A DNA stretch of 64,000 nt from the NCBI RefSeq assembly GCF_001956295.1, contig NZ_MRTD01000025.1:1-64000 (forward strand), read 5' to 3'. Every line of letters starts with the position of its first letter. Position 1 is the stretch's first letter. Both the position numbers and the translations under genes were made by a program. The notes under the pieces are model-generated. The model was not told where the DNA came from, ran no database searches, and saw only the letters and a program-made list of their open reading frames with translations. This document shows positions 18,741 through 27,459 of this stretch, in pieces. This stretch comes from Paenibacillus sp. FSL A5-0031 (GTDB lineage: Bacteria; Bacillota; Bacilli; Paenibacillales; Paenibacillaceae).

Positions 18741-19514
18741 TTAACTTTCACGGTATATTGGCGCTCCCAGCGGAGCAGCTGCTGCTCCCCCATCAACGAC
18801 GATTTCTGTACCCTGCACATATGAAGAATCATCAGAAGCCAGGAACAAGGCGACCTTGGCAACTTCCACCGGATCGCCTATGCGTTTAAGAGGAATCGCG
18901 CGCGCATGTGCAGCCTCCAGTTTTGCTATTTCATCAGGTGTTGACTGTTTCCAAATTGGTGTAAGTGTTACACCTGGGACAAGAGTGTTTACACGGATGC
19001 CCCGCGGCGACAACTCGGAAACTAACACTCTAGCCATGCTGCTAATGGCTCCTTTGCTCGCCGAATAGGCTGATCTTTCCGGATAACCATCTGTCGCACG
19101 TGTAGACCCGGTTAAGATTACAGAAGATCCTTCCTTCAGGTAGGGCAGAGCAGCTTGTACAGTGAAAAAGACTCCGGTTACGTTAACCTTAAGCACTTCT
19201 TCAAAAACCGAAAGCTCTGTACTTCCTAAAGGAGTGGAAGCCGCAATGCCGGCATTAGCGAATATGATGTCAAGCCGCCCGAAGGTTTCTACTGCCGTAA
19301 ACATTGCATTTTCCATGCTCGCTGGATCGGCTGCATCCGCTTGAATCGCAAATACATTGGCGCCTAGCTCCTCAGCCACAGAGCTTAACGTGGTCTGATT
19401 CCGGCCTGTTATAACGACCTTTGCGCCTTCTGCAACAAATAATTTTGCGCTTTCTAAACCGATTCCGCTATTGCCTCCTGTAATTAAAGCCACTTTTCCT
19501 TCAAGTTTTCCCAT
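18741..19514 (-). CDS. Short-chain dehydrogenase/reductase
   Basis: A 257-residue classical SDR. The N-terminal cofactor motif TGGNSGIGLESAK (TGxxxGxG), the NAG segment (IFANAGIA), catalytic Ser in ILTGSTRATDG and YSASKGA (Tyr-x3-Lys) are all present; the C-terminal SYVQGTEIVVDGG is typical. It reduces or oxidises an unknown alcohol or ketone with NAD(P). An AGGGGTG site precedes the ATG. It lies 53 bp downstream of the TetR gene in the same direction. Confidence 0.88.
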   Translation of the reverse strand: MGKLEGKVALITGGNSGIGLESAKLFVAEGAKVVITGRNQTTLSSVAEELGANVFAIQADAADPASMENAMFTAVETFGRLDIIFANAGIAASTPLGSTELSVFEEVLKVNVTGVFFTVQAALPYLKEGSSVILTGSTRATDGYPERSAYSASKGAISSMARVLVSELSPRGIRVNTLVPGVTLTPIWKQSTPDEIAKLEAAHARAIPLKRIGDPVEVAKVALFLASDDSSYVQGTEIVVDGGAAAAPLGAPIYRES

Positions 19515-19567
19515 ATAGCTTCACCCCTATATTTAAATTTATTATTTAAAAATCATCTAATCCCCAT

Positions 19568-20143
19568 TCATTCCAATACCGACATAGTCATTTCAATAAT
19601 TTGGCTTAATTTTTCTCTGTTCGTAGTAGATTTAACCATAACGCGTAATCCTATTAATGCATTATTGAAATAATAAGACAGCCATTCTGCGTTGTGTGTT
19701 TTGGGAAATTCCCCTGATTGTTGGCCTTCCACAATAAGATCACGTATTAGCTGTTCTGTGCTAGCCCAGTTCAGATGAACCCAATCTCTGGCCTGAGAAT
19801 CACGTTTTGCCAACTCAACCGCAGTATTCACTAAAAAGCAGCCCTCAGGAAACTCTTCTCGCTGATGGATTGCCATTTCAAACAACATTCTGATTGCTTC
19901 CTTGGCAGAACGGGTAACATCCATTCGACGCTTAACCGATTGCTCCAACATTTCGCTATAGCGTTTCAATGTTTTAATATACAAGGAATGTTTATCGCCA
20001 AAGGTATCATACATGCTTCCTTTATGAATCCCCATATGTGAGACCAGTTCCTGCATCGAAGTCTTTTCATATCCTTGTTCCCAGAATAGCCTCATGCCTT
20101 TAAGTAGAACGGCATCTTCATCGAATTCCTTTATCCTGGCCAT
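19568..20143 (-). CDS. TetR/AcrR family transcriptional regulator
   Basis: A 191-residue repressor. The N-terminal helix-turn-helix is at residues 20-50 (TSMQELVSHMGIHKGSMYDT, FGDKHSLYIKTL); the rest is a ligand-binding helical domain. This HTH wording is typical of the YxaF/LmrA and AcrR-like group. The ATG at 20143 has GGTGGGAG upstream. It is followed by SDR and crotonase genes, and a strong operator-like inverted repeat lies 34-83 bp upstream of the start, so it likely autoregulates and controls those genes. Confidence 0.88.
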   Translation of the reverse strand: MARIKEFDEDAVLLKGMRLFWEQGYEKTSMQELVSHMGIHKGSMYDTFGDKHSLYIKTLKRYSEMLEQSVKRRMDVTRSAKEAIRMLFEMAIHQREEFPEGCFLVNTAVELAKRDSQARDWVHLNWASTEQLIRDLIVEGQQSGEFPKTHNAEWLSYYFNNALIGLRVMVKSTTNREKLSQIIEMTMSVLE

Positions 20144-20176
20144 CTCATTGCTCCCACCTTTCAAAACAACTTTAGT

Positions 20177-20226
20177 ATATTAAGAACGATCGGTCAAGAA
20201 TTATTTTGAACGATCGTTCTTAATAT
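20177..20226. promoter_or_regulatory. 50-bp inverted repeat, probable double TetR operator
   Basis: ATATTAAGAACGATCG (20177-20192) is the exact reverse complement of 20211-20226. Each arm contains a small palindrome of its own: GAACGATCGGTC (20184-20195) and the perfect GAACGATCGTTC (20208-20219), centred 24 bp apart. A leftward TTGACC and TAAAGT with 17-bp spacing overlap it, so TetR binding would block its own promoter. Confidence 0.7.
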
Positions 20227-20320
20227 GAGTGGTGCCGAAACGATGTCAAATCTGCCAAATCAGTTTATGAAAAGCTGTGAAAGGTTATAATTGGTATATC
20301 TACTCTGAAGGAGAACACGA

Positions 20321-21421
20321 ATGAAATCCGCTGAAAAAATATCGGCAACTCAATTGAGTTTATTACTTTTTTCCTTTATAGCGCCCACTGTCATTCTTAT
20401 CATACCGAGTTTGATGGTCAAGATTTCCAAGCAAGACGCATGGATAACGATTTTCCCTTCGATCTTAATCGGGTTATTAAATATTTGGGTGATGATCATA
20501 TTGTCCAATCGCTACCCGGGTCAAACGATTATTCAGTACAGTTCACAAATCATAGGTAAATGGCTGGGAAAATGTTTAGGAATATATCTTATTTATTACT
20601 GGATTAATTTTGATTTCATCATTCTTAATCAACATATACAGTTTATAAATACCGTTCTGCTCCATAAAAGTCCATCTATCGTTGTCAGTCTATCATTGGC
20701 ACTCTTATGCGGCATAGCAGTCTATATGGGGATCGAATCTATAGCAAGAAGTAACGAGTATCTTGCGTTAGTCATTTTTGTTTTCTTGATTCCACTCTTG
20801 ATGCTTATGCTCGCGGAATATGATCCGGAGCGGCTCCGTCCTGTATTGAGTGAAGGTATGTTCCCGGTCCTTCAGGGAGCGATATATCCTGTCGCTTATT
20901 TATGTCAATTTTTTATTTTAGGGTGGCTTCTTCCTTATTTAAACCAACCGAAAAAAGCATTCAAAGCTTCGTTTATCGGATTGGTTACTACCTCTGGACT
21001 TCTAGCCATTACTATTTTACCTGTGATTATGATATTTGGGCCTTTAACGGAAAAATTGAGTTTTCCCTTATTTAGCGTCATTCAATATATAGGTTTTCAA
21101 GGAAGCTTTGAACGCATGGAAGCTTTAGCGGTAGCTATATGGGTTATGGGTTGTTTTATAAAAATCTCTGTTACCTTCTTTATTATCTGTCTAAGTATAT
21201 GCCATCTTTTTAACGTTAAAAATTACAAGGACCTTGTGATCCCTATAACGATTTTGTCAGTGTTAGGATCGGTTTCGGTTTTTGTAAATTATTCCACCGA
21301 TTTGAGTAATTATCTTAGCTATACTTATCCAACTCTTGCATTATTTACACAATTAATTTTACCTCTTATCCTTCTCATGATTGATTCGATAAAAAGGCTT
21401 TGGAAGAAGTCAGTGCTTTAG
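20321..21421 (+). CDS. Spore germinant receptor subunit B (GerB/GerKB family permease)
   Basis: A 366-residue integral membrane protein with about ten helices and the amino-acid-permease-like fold of the B subunit (PF03845). The opening EKISATQLSLLLFSFIAPTV and the MLAEYDPERLRPVLSEGMFP loop are typical. In the receptor complex of the spore inner membrane, B is the germinant-binding subunit. A GAAGGAG site lies 7 bases before the ATG. Unusually, it is alone on the plus strand and ends 2 bp from the end of the D-like gene, tail to tail with the A, C and D genes. Confidence 0.88.
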   Translation: MKSAEKISATQLSLLLFSFIAPTVILIIPSLMVKISKQDAWITIFPSILIGLLNIWVMIILSNRYPGQTIIQYSSQIIGKWLGKCLGIYLIYYWINFDFIILNQHIQFINTVLLHKSPSIVVSLSLALLCGIAVYMGIESIARSNEYLALVIFVFLIPLLMLMLAEYDPERLRPVLSEGMFPVLQGAIYPVAYLCQFFILGWLLPYLNQPKKAFKASFIGLVTTSGLLAITILPVIMIFGPLTEKLSFPLFSVIQYIGFQGSFERMEALAVAIWVMGCFIKISVTFFIICLSICHLFNVKNYKDLVIPITILSVLGSVSVFVNYSTDLSNYLSYTYPTLALFTQLILPLILLMIDSIKRLWKKSVL

Positions 21422-21423
21422 TT

Positions 21424-21654
21424 TCATTGTTTTAAAATGATTTTTCCGATGGGTTCAAATAGGGTTCTCAAAGGAATTGTTGTGCTTGGTATTTGAACCT
21501 TGGCAAATAGTAAAGAGCCAACGATCATACATATCCCCATCAAACCACCATATAGAATAGCCGAATTAGGTTGCTGTTTATTTAGAAAAATCTGAACGTT
21601 ATAGATAGTCAAGACCAGCGTTACTATAACAAAAGTCACGATTTGTAGGATCAT
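21424..21654 (-). CDS. Small two-helix protein, probable germinant receptor D subunit
   Basis: A 76-residue protein with two membrane helices: residues 3-22 (LQIVTFVIVTLVLTIYNVQI) and about 33-52 (ILYGGLMGICMIVGSLLFAK). Its ATG overlaps the stop of gerC (ATGA-type), so it is translated with it. Small two-helix 'D' proteins of 70-80 residues next to gerA-type operons are known in Bacillus and modulate receptor function. The size, topology and position fit; I see no sequence motif that proves it. Confidence 0.65.
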   Translation of the reverse strand: MILQIVTFVIVTLVLTIYNVQIFLNKQQPNSAILYGGLMGICMIVGSLLFAKVQIPSTTIPLRTLFEPIGKIILKQ

Positions 21655-22811
21655 TTTTTGATCTCCTTATCTTGCATTCCGAAAGAAGAATGTACCATTC
21701 CGGCTCCTTTTATCATCAGGTTAACTTCAATCGTTATATTTGCCTCTGGGAATAGCGAATCCCATTGATTTTTCAAAACAGCCCACTTATCAGGATAATT
21801 CTTATATATTTCTTGGCCAAAGCCCACGCTATCCACTTTATATTTCTTTTGAATTTTAAATAAAAAATCTTGAACTTGTTTCTTAACAGCATCTTCTAAC
21901 GCTTTTTTTATTACCTTCAAATTTTTTGGTTCGTTAATATCCAAACTGGATGTATTCTCGACCAAACTTCCTTGGCCTTCAAGTTGAATCTTAAATTGTA
22001 CAGAATCATTTGGAGTCTTCGTTATAATTTTGCGGTCTGCATGGTTCAAAACCATACCAACTTCCCCCCCTTTGGGTAAATTTGTCGTGATTCGACCGGT
22101 CTTTAGCTTGTCCGTCACCCACAACAGCCCCAATGTTTCTTTTTCATCTAATAAACCATATAGTTTGAAGTCTTTAAAAACGCCGGCACCTGCAAAATTA
22201 AATATTTCCTTATCTGTATCTTTGGAGTGGACATCGGGTTCAATTATCCCTACAACGGGATGAACGCCCTCACTTGCATATGTAATAAAAAAATCACGTA
22301 ATGTTACTGCCAAATCCTCTCCTGAAATTTCCATTTCCTTCACCGCTTCGAGTGATACTTGCTCTAAAGGATAATTCAATTTCAAAATGTTCCGTCCTTC
22401 TCCCCCTTTCACAACCATGATATACGTTTTTAAGCGATTCCTAGGGTCATGAGTAAAAATATCCAGTACATCATTAATTCCATGCTTAGCTAAACGTTCA
22501 CTAATAAAAATAACGCTTCGATGTGAGAGGAACAATATACGTGAGCTCTTCTTCTGAAGTTTTCGGTGAATCTCATTTCCATCTTTTCCTTCTGCGGATA
22601 TTACGAAAAATTGATTATCTTTCCCGCCATCACGATTCCCCCCTTCAGTAGATGCGGGTATGGCGATTTGAAGGGAACATAGCACGTTGCCATTGTCCGA
22701 CAGATCTAAGGCAGTAGCTGTAACAAATGCAAGATCATTAATTTCCGTACGATCCCAACATCCGCAAAGGATGACGAATACAAGAAGTATCATACATTTT
22801 AACGTTCTCAT
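21651..22811 (-). CDS. Spore germinant receptor subunit C (GerC lipoprotein)
   Basis: A 386-residue lipoprotein. The signal peptide ends VILCGC with the lipidated Cys18, followed by WDRTEINDLAFVTATALD, the diagnostic start of mature GerC proteins. The C-terminal domain is a mixed alpha/beta fold as in GerBC/GerKC. It anchors to the outer face of the spore inner membrane with A and B. It lies 55 bp downstream of gerA and overlaps the D-like gene. Confidence 0.9.
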   Translation of the reverse strand: MRTLKCMILLVFVILCGCWDRTEINDLAFVTATALDLSDNGNVLCSLQIAIPASTEGGNRDGGKDNQFFVISAEGKDGNEIHRKLQKKSSRILFLSHRSVIFISERLAKHGINDVLDIFTHDPRNRLKTYIMVVKGGEGRNILKLNYPLEQVSLEAVKEMEISGEDLAVTLRDFFITYASEGVHPVVGIIEPDVHSKDTDKEIFNFAGAGVFKDFKLYGLLDEKETLGLLWVTDKLKTGRITTNLPKGGEVGMVLNHADRKIITKTPNDSVQFKIQLEGQGSLVENTSSLDINEPKNLKVIKKALEDAVKKQVQDFLFKIQKKYKVDSVGFGQEIYKNYPDKWAVLKNQWDSLFPEANITIEVNLMIKGAGMVHSSFGMQDKEIKK

Positions 22812-22865
22812 CTCTTAAATCCCCTCAATCCTTCTATACGCCTCCACGCTAATTTCCAAGTGCTT

Positions 22866-24395
22866 CTAGTTCCGTCCTTCACGTGATTTGGGCCTTATTG
22901 AATGGCGAAATTTCACCCAAATCGGTATCCTTATGAATACATCTTTCAAGGCGGAAAACTTAAGCGGAGAGATTGGATATAAATAAAGAACCCCGAATGA
23001 ACGAAGAGAAGTCACGTGTAATATGATGCCTAGAAATCCTAGAACAATGCCATAGAGACCCATAGTCCCCGCTAAGAATAACATTGGAAAACGAAGTAAT
23101 CGAATCCCATTTGCAAAACTATATCGAGGAATCGTAAACATAGAAATTCCAGTGATTGACACGATAATGACTACCGGAGCAGATATTAATCCTGCTTGGA
23201 CCGCTGCCTGGCCAATTACTAATCCTCCTACAATACTTATGGCTTGGCCGATCTGTTTAGGCAGACGAATTCCGGCCTCCCGCAGTGCTTCAAATATGAT
23301 TTCAATTAGGAAAGCCTCAATCATCGCAGGAAACGGTACAGCTTCCCTCGAGGCCGCAATACTAAGAACAAGATTAGTGGGAATCATCTCCTGATGGAAG
23401 GTTGTAATAGCTACATATAGTGGAGGGGCAAATATCGCAAAATTGATAAAAAGGAATCGAATCCATCGAACAAAAGTAGCGACTGGCCAACGAATATAAA
23501 AATCTTCACTTGCTTGAAGTCCTGTCCAGAACGTCATTGGAACAACAAGAGCAAATGGGGTAGTATCTACAAGAATGGCTACTTTCCCTTCGAGCAATTC
23601 AGCAGCTACTACATCCGGGCGTTCTGTGCTATGAGCTTGAGGAAATGGTGAATAAGGTTGATCCTCAATGAATTCTTCGATATACCCTGAATCGAGTACA
23701 CCGTCCAATTGAATCGGCTTCAATCTTGTTCTCACTTCGTCAACTAATGTATCCTCCGCAATACCCTTTAGGTATGAAATGGCTATTCTAGTTTGGGAAA
23801 GCTCTCCCAAGGTAATATACTCTATCTTTAATTTGGAAGTTTTGAGTCTGGCACGTATCAGACTTATGTTTGTTGAAATATGTTCGATGAAGCCGTCCCT
23901 TGGGCCGCGTATTACAGGCTCGGATGACGGTTCGTCAAGACTTCTTTTGGATAAACCGGGAATTGAAACCGTCATCACATTACTACTGCCTGCCATGAGA
24001 ATGGCGGCATAACCCTCTAATACATTACGAACGGTATCTGATACTTTTGTAGAGCTGTTCGTGATACCAATGGAGATCAAATCACTTTTAAGATCTTCTA
24101 CTTCTTTAGGAGCATCTCTAGTTAAGCTTGTTAGCATTGGTTTAATTACATGCTCATCAAGCTTTTTTTCATCAATCAGGTTATCTATGTAAACAATGAG
24201 CCATTTAATTTTATGATTAACCTCTATCCGTCGGTATTCCAAGTCAGAACAATCCTGAAACGTTTCTTTAATAATCCTTTCGTTTTGCTCAATATCCAAT
24301 GTAAACTCTTTATTATTGTCTTCCTCCAGGTTAGTGCTTTTCATTTTAATCATTTTTTCGTATTTCTTAAATTTACTACTTTTAAACCCTCTCAT
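22866..24395 (-). CDS. Spore germinant receptor subunit A (GerA family)
   Basis: A 509-residue GerA protein: a large N-terminal cytoplasmic domain, then 4-6 membrane helices in the C-terminal 200 residues. Conserved blocks seen are GYAAILMAGSSNVMTVSIPG, RGPRDGFIEHISTNISLIRA, VAILVDTTPFALVVPMTFW and PFPAMIEAFLIEIIFEALRE. The short 20-residue basic head before MKSTNLEEDN is unusual, but the ATG at 24395 has GGAGGTG upstream. It is the first gene of A-C-D, presumably SigG-controlled; I could not pick a convincing SigG promoter. Confidence 0.92.
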   Translation of the reverse strand: MRGFKSSKFKKYEKMIKMKSTNLEEDNNKEFTLDIEQNERIIKETFQDCSDLEYRRIEVNHKIKWLIVYIDNLIDEKKLDEHVIKPMLTSLTRDAPKEVEDLKSDLISIGITNSSTKVSDTVRNVLEGYAAILMAGSSNVMTVSIPGLSKRSLDEPSSEPVIRGPRDGFIEHISTNISLIRARLKTSKLKIEYITLGELSQTRIAISYLKGIAEDTLVDEVRTRLKPIQLDGVLDSGYIEEFIEDQPYSPFPQAHSTERPDVVAAELLEGKVAILVDTTPFALVVPMTFWTGLQASEDFYIRWPVATFVRWIRFLFINFAIFAPPLYVAITTFHQEMIPTNLVLSIAASREAVPFPAMIEAFLIEIIFEALREAGIRLPKQIGQAISIVGGLVIGQAAVQAGLISAPVVIIVSITGISMFTIPRYSFANGIRLLRFPMLFLAGTMGLYGIVLGFLGIILHVTSLRSFGVLYLYPISPLKFSALKDVFIRIPIWVKFRHSIRPKSREGRN

Positions 24396-24524
24396 GAATG
24401 CACCTCCAATTTGAAAAAGTCAACAATGTTATTTTTCCAAATGTTGAGAAACCTATTCGTATAAAGATGAATTTTAAAAGTCCAAGTAATAATAAAGACG
24501 CCCAATTACTCATAAAACCATTTG

Positions 24525-24553
24525 GCAGGAGACCTTTTCGGAGGTGTTCCTGC
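24525..24553. repeat. Hairpin in the gerA to marR intergenic region
   Basis: GCAGGA (24525-24530) pairs with TCCTGC (24548-24553); inner ACCT pairs with AGGT. There is only a weak T run on the plus strand. Between gerA (24395) and the MarR start (24702) nothing else stands out. Confidence 0.35.
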
Positions 24554-24701
24554 TTCTTTATATGTTGACAGATAAATACTATATGATTATATTGAATAAT
24601 GTTAGGATAAATATTTTTAGGATAAATAATAATAGAAATGTCACAAACCTGTTTTTTCAATCAATCCTTTGTATAAAAAAGCCAGATAAGGTGGTTATAG
24701 A

Positions 24702-25187
24702 ATGACTGAACGCGATGCTGAGGGTAAGGCTCTTGATTTAAGACTAATACGCGTAATTAGAAACATGGTGAAAGAACTGTTCGGGAGCTTAGAACGCGAT
24801 ATTGACGGCTATGGCCTAAGTATGGAAACTTTCCAAATTCTTGAGTTTCTATACAATAAGGGTCCTCATCCCATCCAGAAAATAAGCGACACCTTCTCGA
24901 TTCCAAGCGGGAGTATCACCTATGTGGTAGATAAACTGGAGAAGAAGGGGTTCGTTGAACGGATGCCAATCCCAGGTGATCGGCGCAAAACGAGTGTGAC
25001 ATTGACCGGAGACGGACGAAGCTACTTTGATAATATCTTCCCAAAGCATGTTCAGACGATCTCCGACAATTTGTCTTTTACGACGGATGAGGAGAAGCTC
25101 GAACTTATTCACGTGCTTAAGAAAATCGGATATGGTATCAAGAATCGTGAAGGCAATGCCAAAAATAATGGATCGGATTCTTTCTGA
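24702..25187 (+). CDS. MarR family transcriptional regulator
   Basis: A 161-residue MarR repressor. The winged helix covers residues 45-115: KISDTFSIPSGSITYVVDKL as the recognition region and ERMPIPGDRRKTSVTLTGDG as the wing. AAGGTGG lies before the ATG. It is followed after 43 bp by a flavin-dependent monooxygenase on the same strand, which it probably controls. Confidence 0.88.
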   Translation: MTERDAEGKALDLRLIRVIRNMVKELFGSLERDIDGYGLSMETFQILEFLYNKGPHPIQKISDTFSIPSGSITYVVDKLEKKGFVERMPIPGDRRKTSVTLTGDGRSYFDNIFPKHVQTISDNLSFTTDEEKLELIHVLKKIGYGIKNREGNAKNNGSDSF

Positions 25188-25230
25188 AAGAAGGATTTTA
25201 CTTTAATTTTGTATTTAGGGGGATTTGAAA

Positions 25231-26289
25231 ATGGAAATAGGTGTAGATACGTTTGTCGAAACAACACCGGATGTTCAAACGGGCGAGACGATAAGTCATG
25301 CGCAGCGATTGCGTGAGGTTGTGGAAGAAATCGTCCTAGCCGATCAGGTTGGGTTGGATATATTTGGTGTCGGCGAGCATCATCGTAAGGAATTTGCGGA
25401 TTCCGCTACTGCCGTTGTGCTGGCGGCAGGGGCATCCATGACCAAAAGGATACGCTTAACCAGTTCGGTTTCCGTGCTCTCTGCTGCTGATCCAGTACGT
25501 TTGTTTCAGCAATTTGCCACGATCGATGGCATTTCAAATGGACGTGCTGAGATTATCGCGGGTCGAGGCTCAATGGTCGATGCGTTCCCATTGTTTGGTT
25601 ATGATTTAAAAGACTATGAAGAGCTTTTCGAGGAAAAATTGGAACTATTATTAAAATTAAGGGACTCGGAGAAGGTATCCTGGAGAGGAGGGCATCGTCC
25701 TGCCTTTACGAATTTGGGTGTGTATCCGCGTCCGGTTCAGAACCCTTTACCCGTATGGCTTGGCAGTGGGGGAAATCCGGAATCGGTAATACGAGCAGGG
25801 GTACTTGGACTGCCTCTTGTTTTGGCGATCATTGGCGGGAGTCCCCTGCAATTTGCTCCGCTCGTGCCACTCTATAAGGACGCTGCTGCTCGTGCAGGAC
25901 ATGATGCATCGAAATTAAAGATAGCCGTTCACTCACTCGGGTTCATTGCGGAGAGTACTTCGCTTGCGGTCGACAAGTATTTCCCACCCACTCAGGCATC
26001 GTTTAATTATTTTGGTAAAGAGCGCGGTTGGGGACATTATAGCCGTTCACAATTCGATGCCGCACGCAGCTTAGAAGGCGCATTATACGTAGGCGATCCC
26101 GAAACGGTGGCCAACAAAATTATTCATATGCGCAAACATTTAGGTTTCACACGATTTTTCCTACATTTACCCATCGGCACCATGCCACATAAGGATGTTA
26201 TGAAAGCCATTGAACTATTGGGAACGGAAGTAGCACCGCGAGTTCGGGAAGAGGTTGCAAGATGGGAAGCTGATAATGAGGGTAAGTAG
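25231..26289 (+). CDS. LLM-class flavin-dependent oxidoreductase
   Basis: A 352-residue luciferase-like TIM-barrel monooxygenase. Family blocks: DIFGVGEHHRKEFADSATAV near residue 50, RIRLTSSVSVLSAADPVRLF, FATIDGISNGRAEIIAGRGS, and NPLPVWLGSGGNPESVIRA binding FMN. It uses reduced flavin supplied by a partner reductase to oxygenate an unknown substrate. The ATG at 25231 has AGGGGG 8 bases upstream. It ends before a strong terminator. Confidence 0.88.
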   Translation: MEIGVDTFVETTPDVQTGETISHAQRLREVVEEIVLADQVGLDIFGVGEHHRKEFADSATAVVLAAGASMTKRIRLTSSVSVLSAADPVRLFQQFATIDGISNGRAEIIAGRGSMVDAFPLFGYDLKDYEELFEEKLELLLKLRDSEKVSWRGGHRPAFTNLGVYPRPVQNPLPVWLGSGGNPESVIRAGVLGLPLVLAIIGGSPLQFAPLVPLYKDAAARAGHDASKLKIAVHSLGFIAESTSLAVDKYFPPTQASFNYFGKERGWGHYSRSQFDAARSLEGALYVGDPETVANKIIHMRKHLGFTRFFLHLPIGTMPHKDVMKAIELLGTEVAPRVREEVARWEADNEGK

Positions 26290-26350
26290 AAAGTTAGAGA
26301 TAAGAAAAGCTGTCCAGAGCCTCTTAACCATCGAAAAATAATGTGACAAA

Positions 26351-26384
26351 AACAGCAGTTCGAAGTAGACTTCGAACTGCTGTT
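26351..26384. terminator. Bidirectional terminator
   Basis: AACAGCAGTTCGAAGT and ACTTCGAACTGCTGTT form a perfect 16-bp stem with a 2-base loop, flanked by A runs on the left and T residues on the right. It lies between two convergent genes, so it can serve both. Confidence 0.9.
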
Positions 26385-26395
26385 TTATTAAAGTG

Positions 26396-26638
26396 TTACA
26401 AATCCTTCTTCATAGCGGCAATCTGCCGGCGATACTCCAACGCAGGTAGTCCGCCCCAACCCCAATTATCGGTATCAACCTCTTCGATAACTACGAAGGT
26501 AGATTCTAACGGCTTGTTCAGAACGTTTAGCAGAAGCTCGCTGACCCCTTTAATGAGCGCCGCCTTTTCTTCTGCCGTGACTGACTGACGATCTGGTGCT
26601 GTGCCCTCGCGGGTCACTTGGATCGTAACGATCGGCAT
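26396..26638 (-). CDS. 4-oxalocrotonate tautomerase family protein
   Basis: An 80-residue tautomerase. After Met removal the N-terminal Pro is the catalytic base (MPIVTIQVTREGTAP). EEKAALIKGVSELLLNVLNK and TFVVIEEVDTDNWGWGGLPA match the family. Such small enzymes tautomerise keto-enol intermediates of aromatic catabolism. GGGGGAG precedes the ATG. It is the last gene of the redox operon that begins at 30881. Confidence 0.85.
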   Translation of the reverse strand: MPIVTIQVTREGTAPDRQSVTAEEKAALIKGVSELLLNVLNKPLESTFVVIEEVDTDNWGWGGLPALEYRRQIAAMKKDL

Positions 26639-26699
26639 GGATAATCTCCCCCATTTAAATTGGAAATGTTAGTTGTTTTGTATCTGCTGCTACATTTGC

Positions 26700-27437
26700 T
26701 TAGTGTCCAGCATTTTGTCCACCATCAACATAAAGGGTTTCACCCGTTACGAAGTTGGCTGAATCCAGATATAAGACAGCATCAACGATTTCATGCGATT
26801 CGCCCATGCGTCCCATTGGATGTAGTTTAGCTAGAGCTTCGTGTGATTCAACAGGGTGCATTGGTGTTTTAATGACCCCCGGTGAGACTGCATTCACACG
26901 AATACCTCGGGAAGCATACTCAATGGCTAGTGATTTCGTCGCAGATTTCAGACCGCCTTTCGTCAATGAGGCGAGTACGGAAGGAACGGAAACCGATGGT
27001 TGGTCAACCAGACTCGTCGTGATCGTAACGATGTGTCCCGTTCCTTGTTTCAGCATCTCCGCCACCGCACGTTGGGTAACATGGAAGAAGCCGACGACAT
27101 TAGTCGATAAATACGTTGCAAAGTCCTCTTCTGTATACTCCGTAAATGGCTTGGACATAAAGATTCCTGCATTATTAACCAGCGTATCGACACGTCCAAA
27201 GTGAGCCAAACTTTCGTCGATTAAGCGCTGCGCGATCTTAGGATCTGCAACATTACCGGCAACAAATCGCACTTGTTTTCCAGTAGGATCTATTTCTTTT
27301 GCAGCCTCAGCTAACTCTTGTTCTCGGCGTCCATTGATAACGACATTCGCTCCTCGATTCACCATCTCAACCGCCATAGCTTTCCCAAGTCCGCTGCTTC
27401 CGCCTGTTATAACGAATACTTTTCCCCGAATACTCAT
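26700..27437 (-). CDS. Short-chain dehydrogenase/reductase
   Basis: A 245-residue SDR with the cofactor motif TGGSSGLGKAMA, the NNAG segment (LVNNAGIFMSKPFTEYTEED), Ser in VTITTSLVDQ and a C-terminal TGETLYVDGGQNAGH. The usual YxxxK catalytic motif is altered here: the aligned segment reads SVLASLTKGGLKS, with Leu where Tyr is expected and Lys kept. The same change occurs in the paralogue at 30138. The two are close relatives and probably arose by duplication. Activity without the Tyr is uncertain. Confidence 0.85.
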   Translation of the reverse strand: MSIRGKVFVITGGSSGLGKAMAVEMVNRGANVVINGRREQELAEAAKEIDPTGKQVRFVAGNVADPKIAQRLIDESLAHFGRVDTLVNNAGIFMSKPFTEYTEEDFATYLSTNVVGFFHVTQRAVAEMLKQGTGHIVTITTSLVDQPSVSVPSVLASLTKGGLKSATKSLAIEYASRGIRVNAVSPGVIKTPMHPVESHEALAKLHPMGRMGESHEIVDAVLYLDSANFVTGETLYVDGGQNAGH

Positions 27438-27459
27438 TTGTTCATTCTCCTTTTCTCAA

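Noticed and set aside
24382..24660. A 92-codon leftward frame overlapping the start of gerA
   Set aside because: It overlaps gerA's own ribosome site and start in another frame, has no ribosome site of its own and no family-like pattern.
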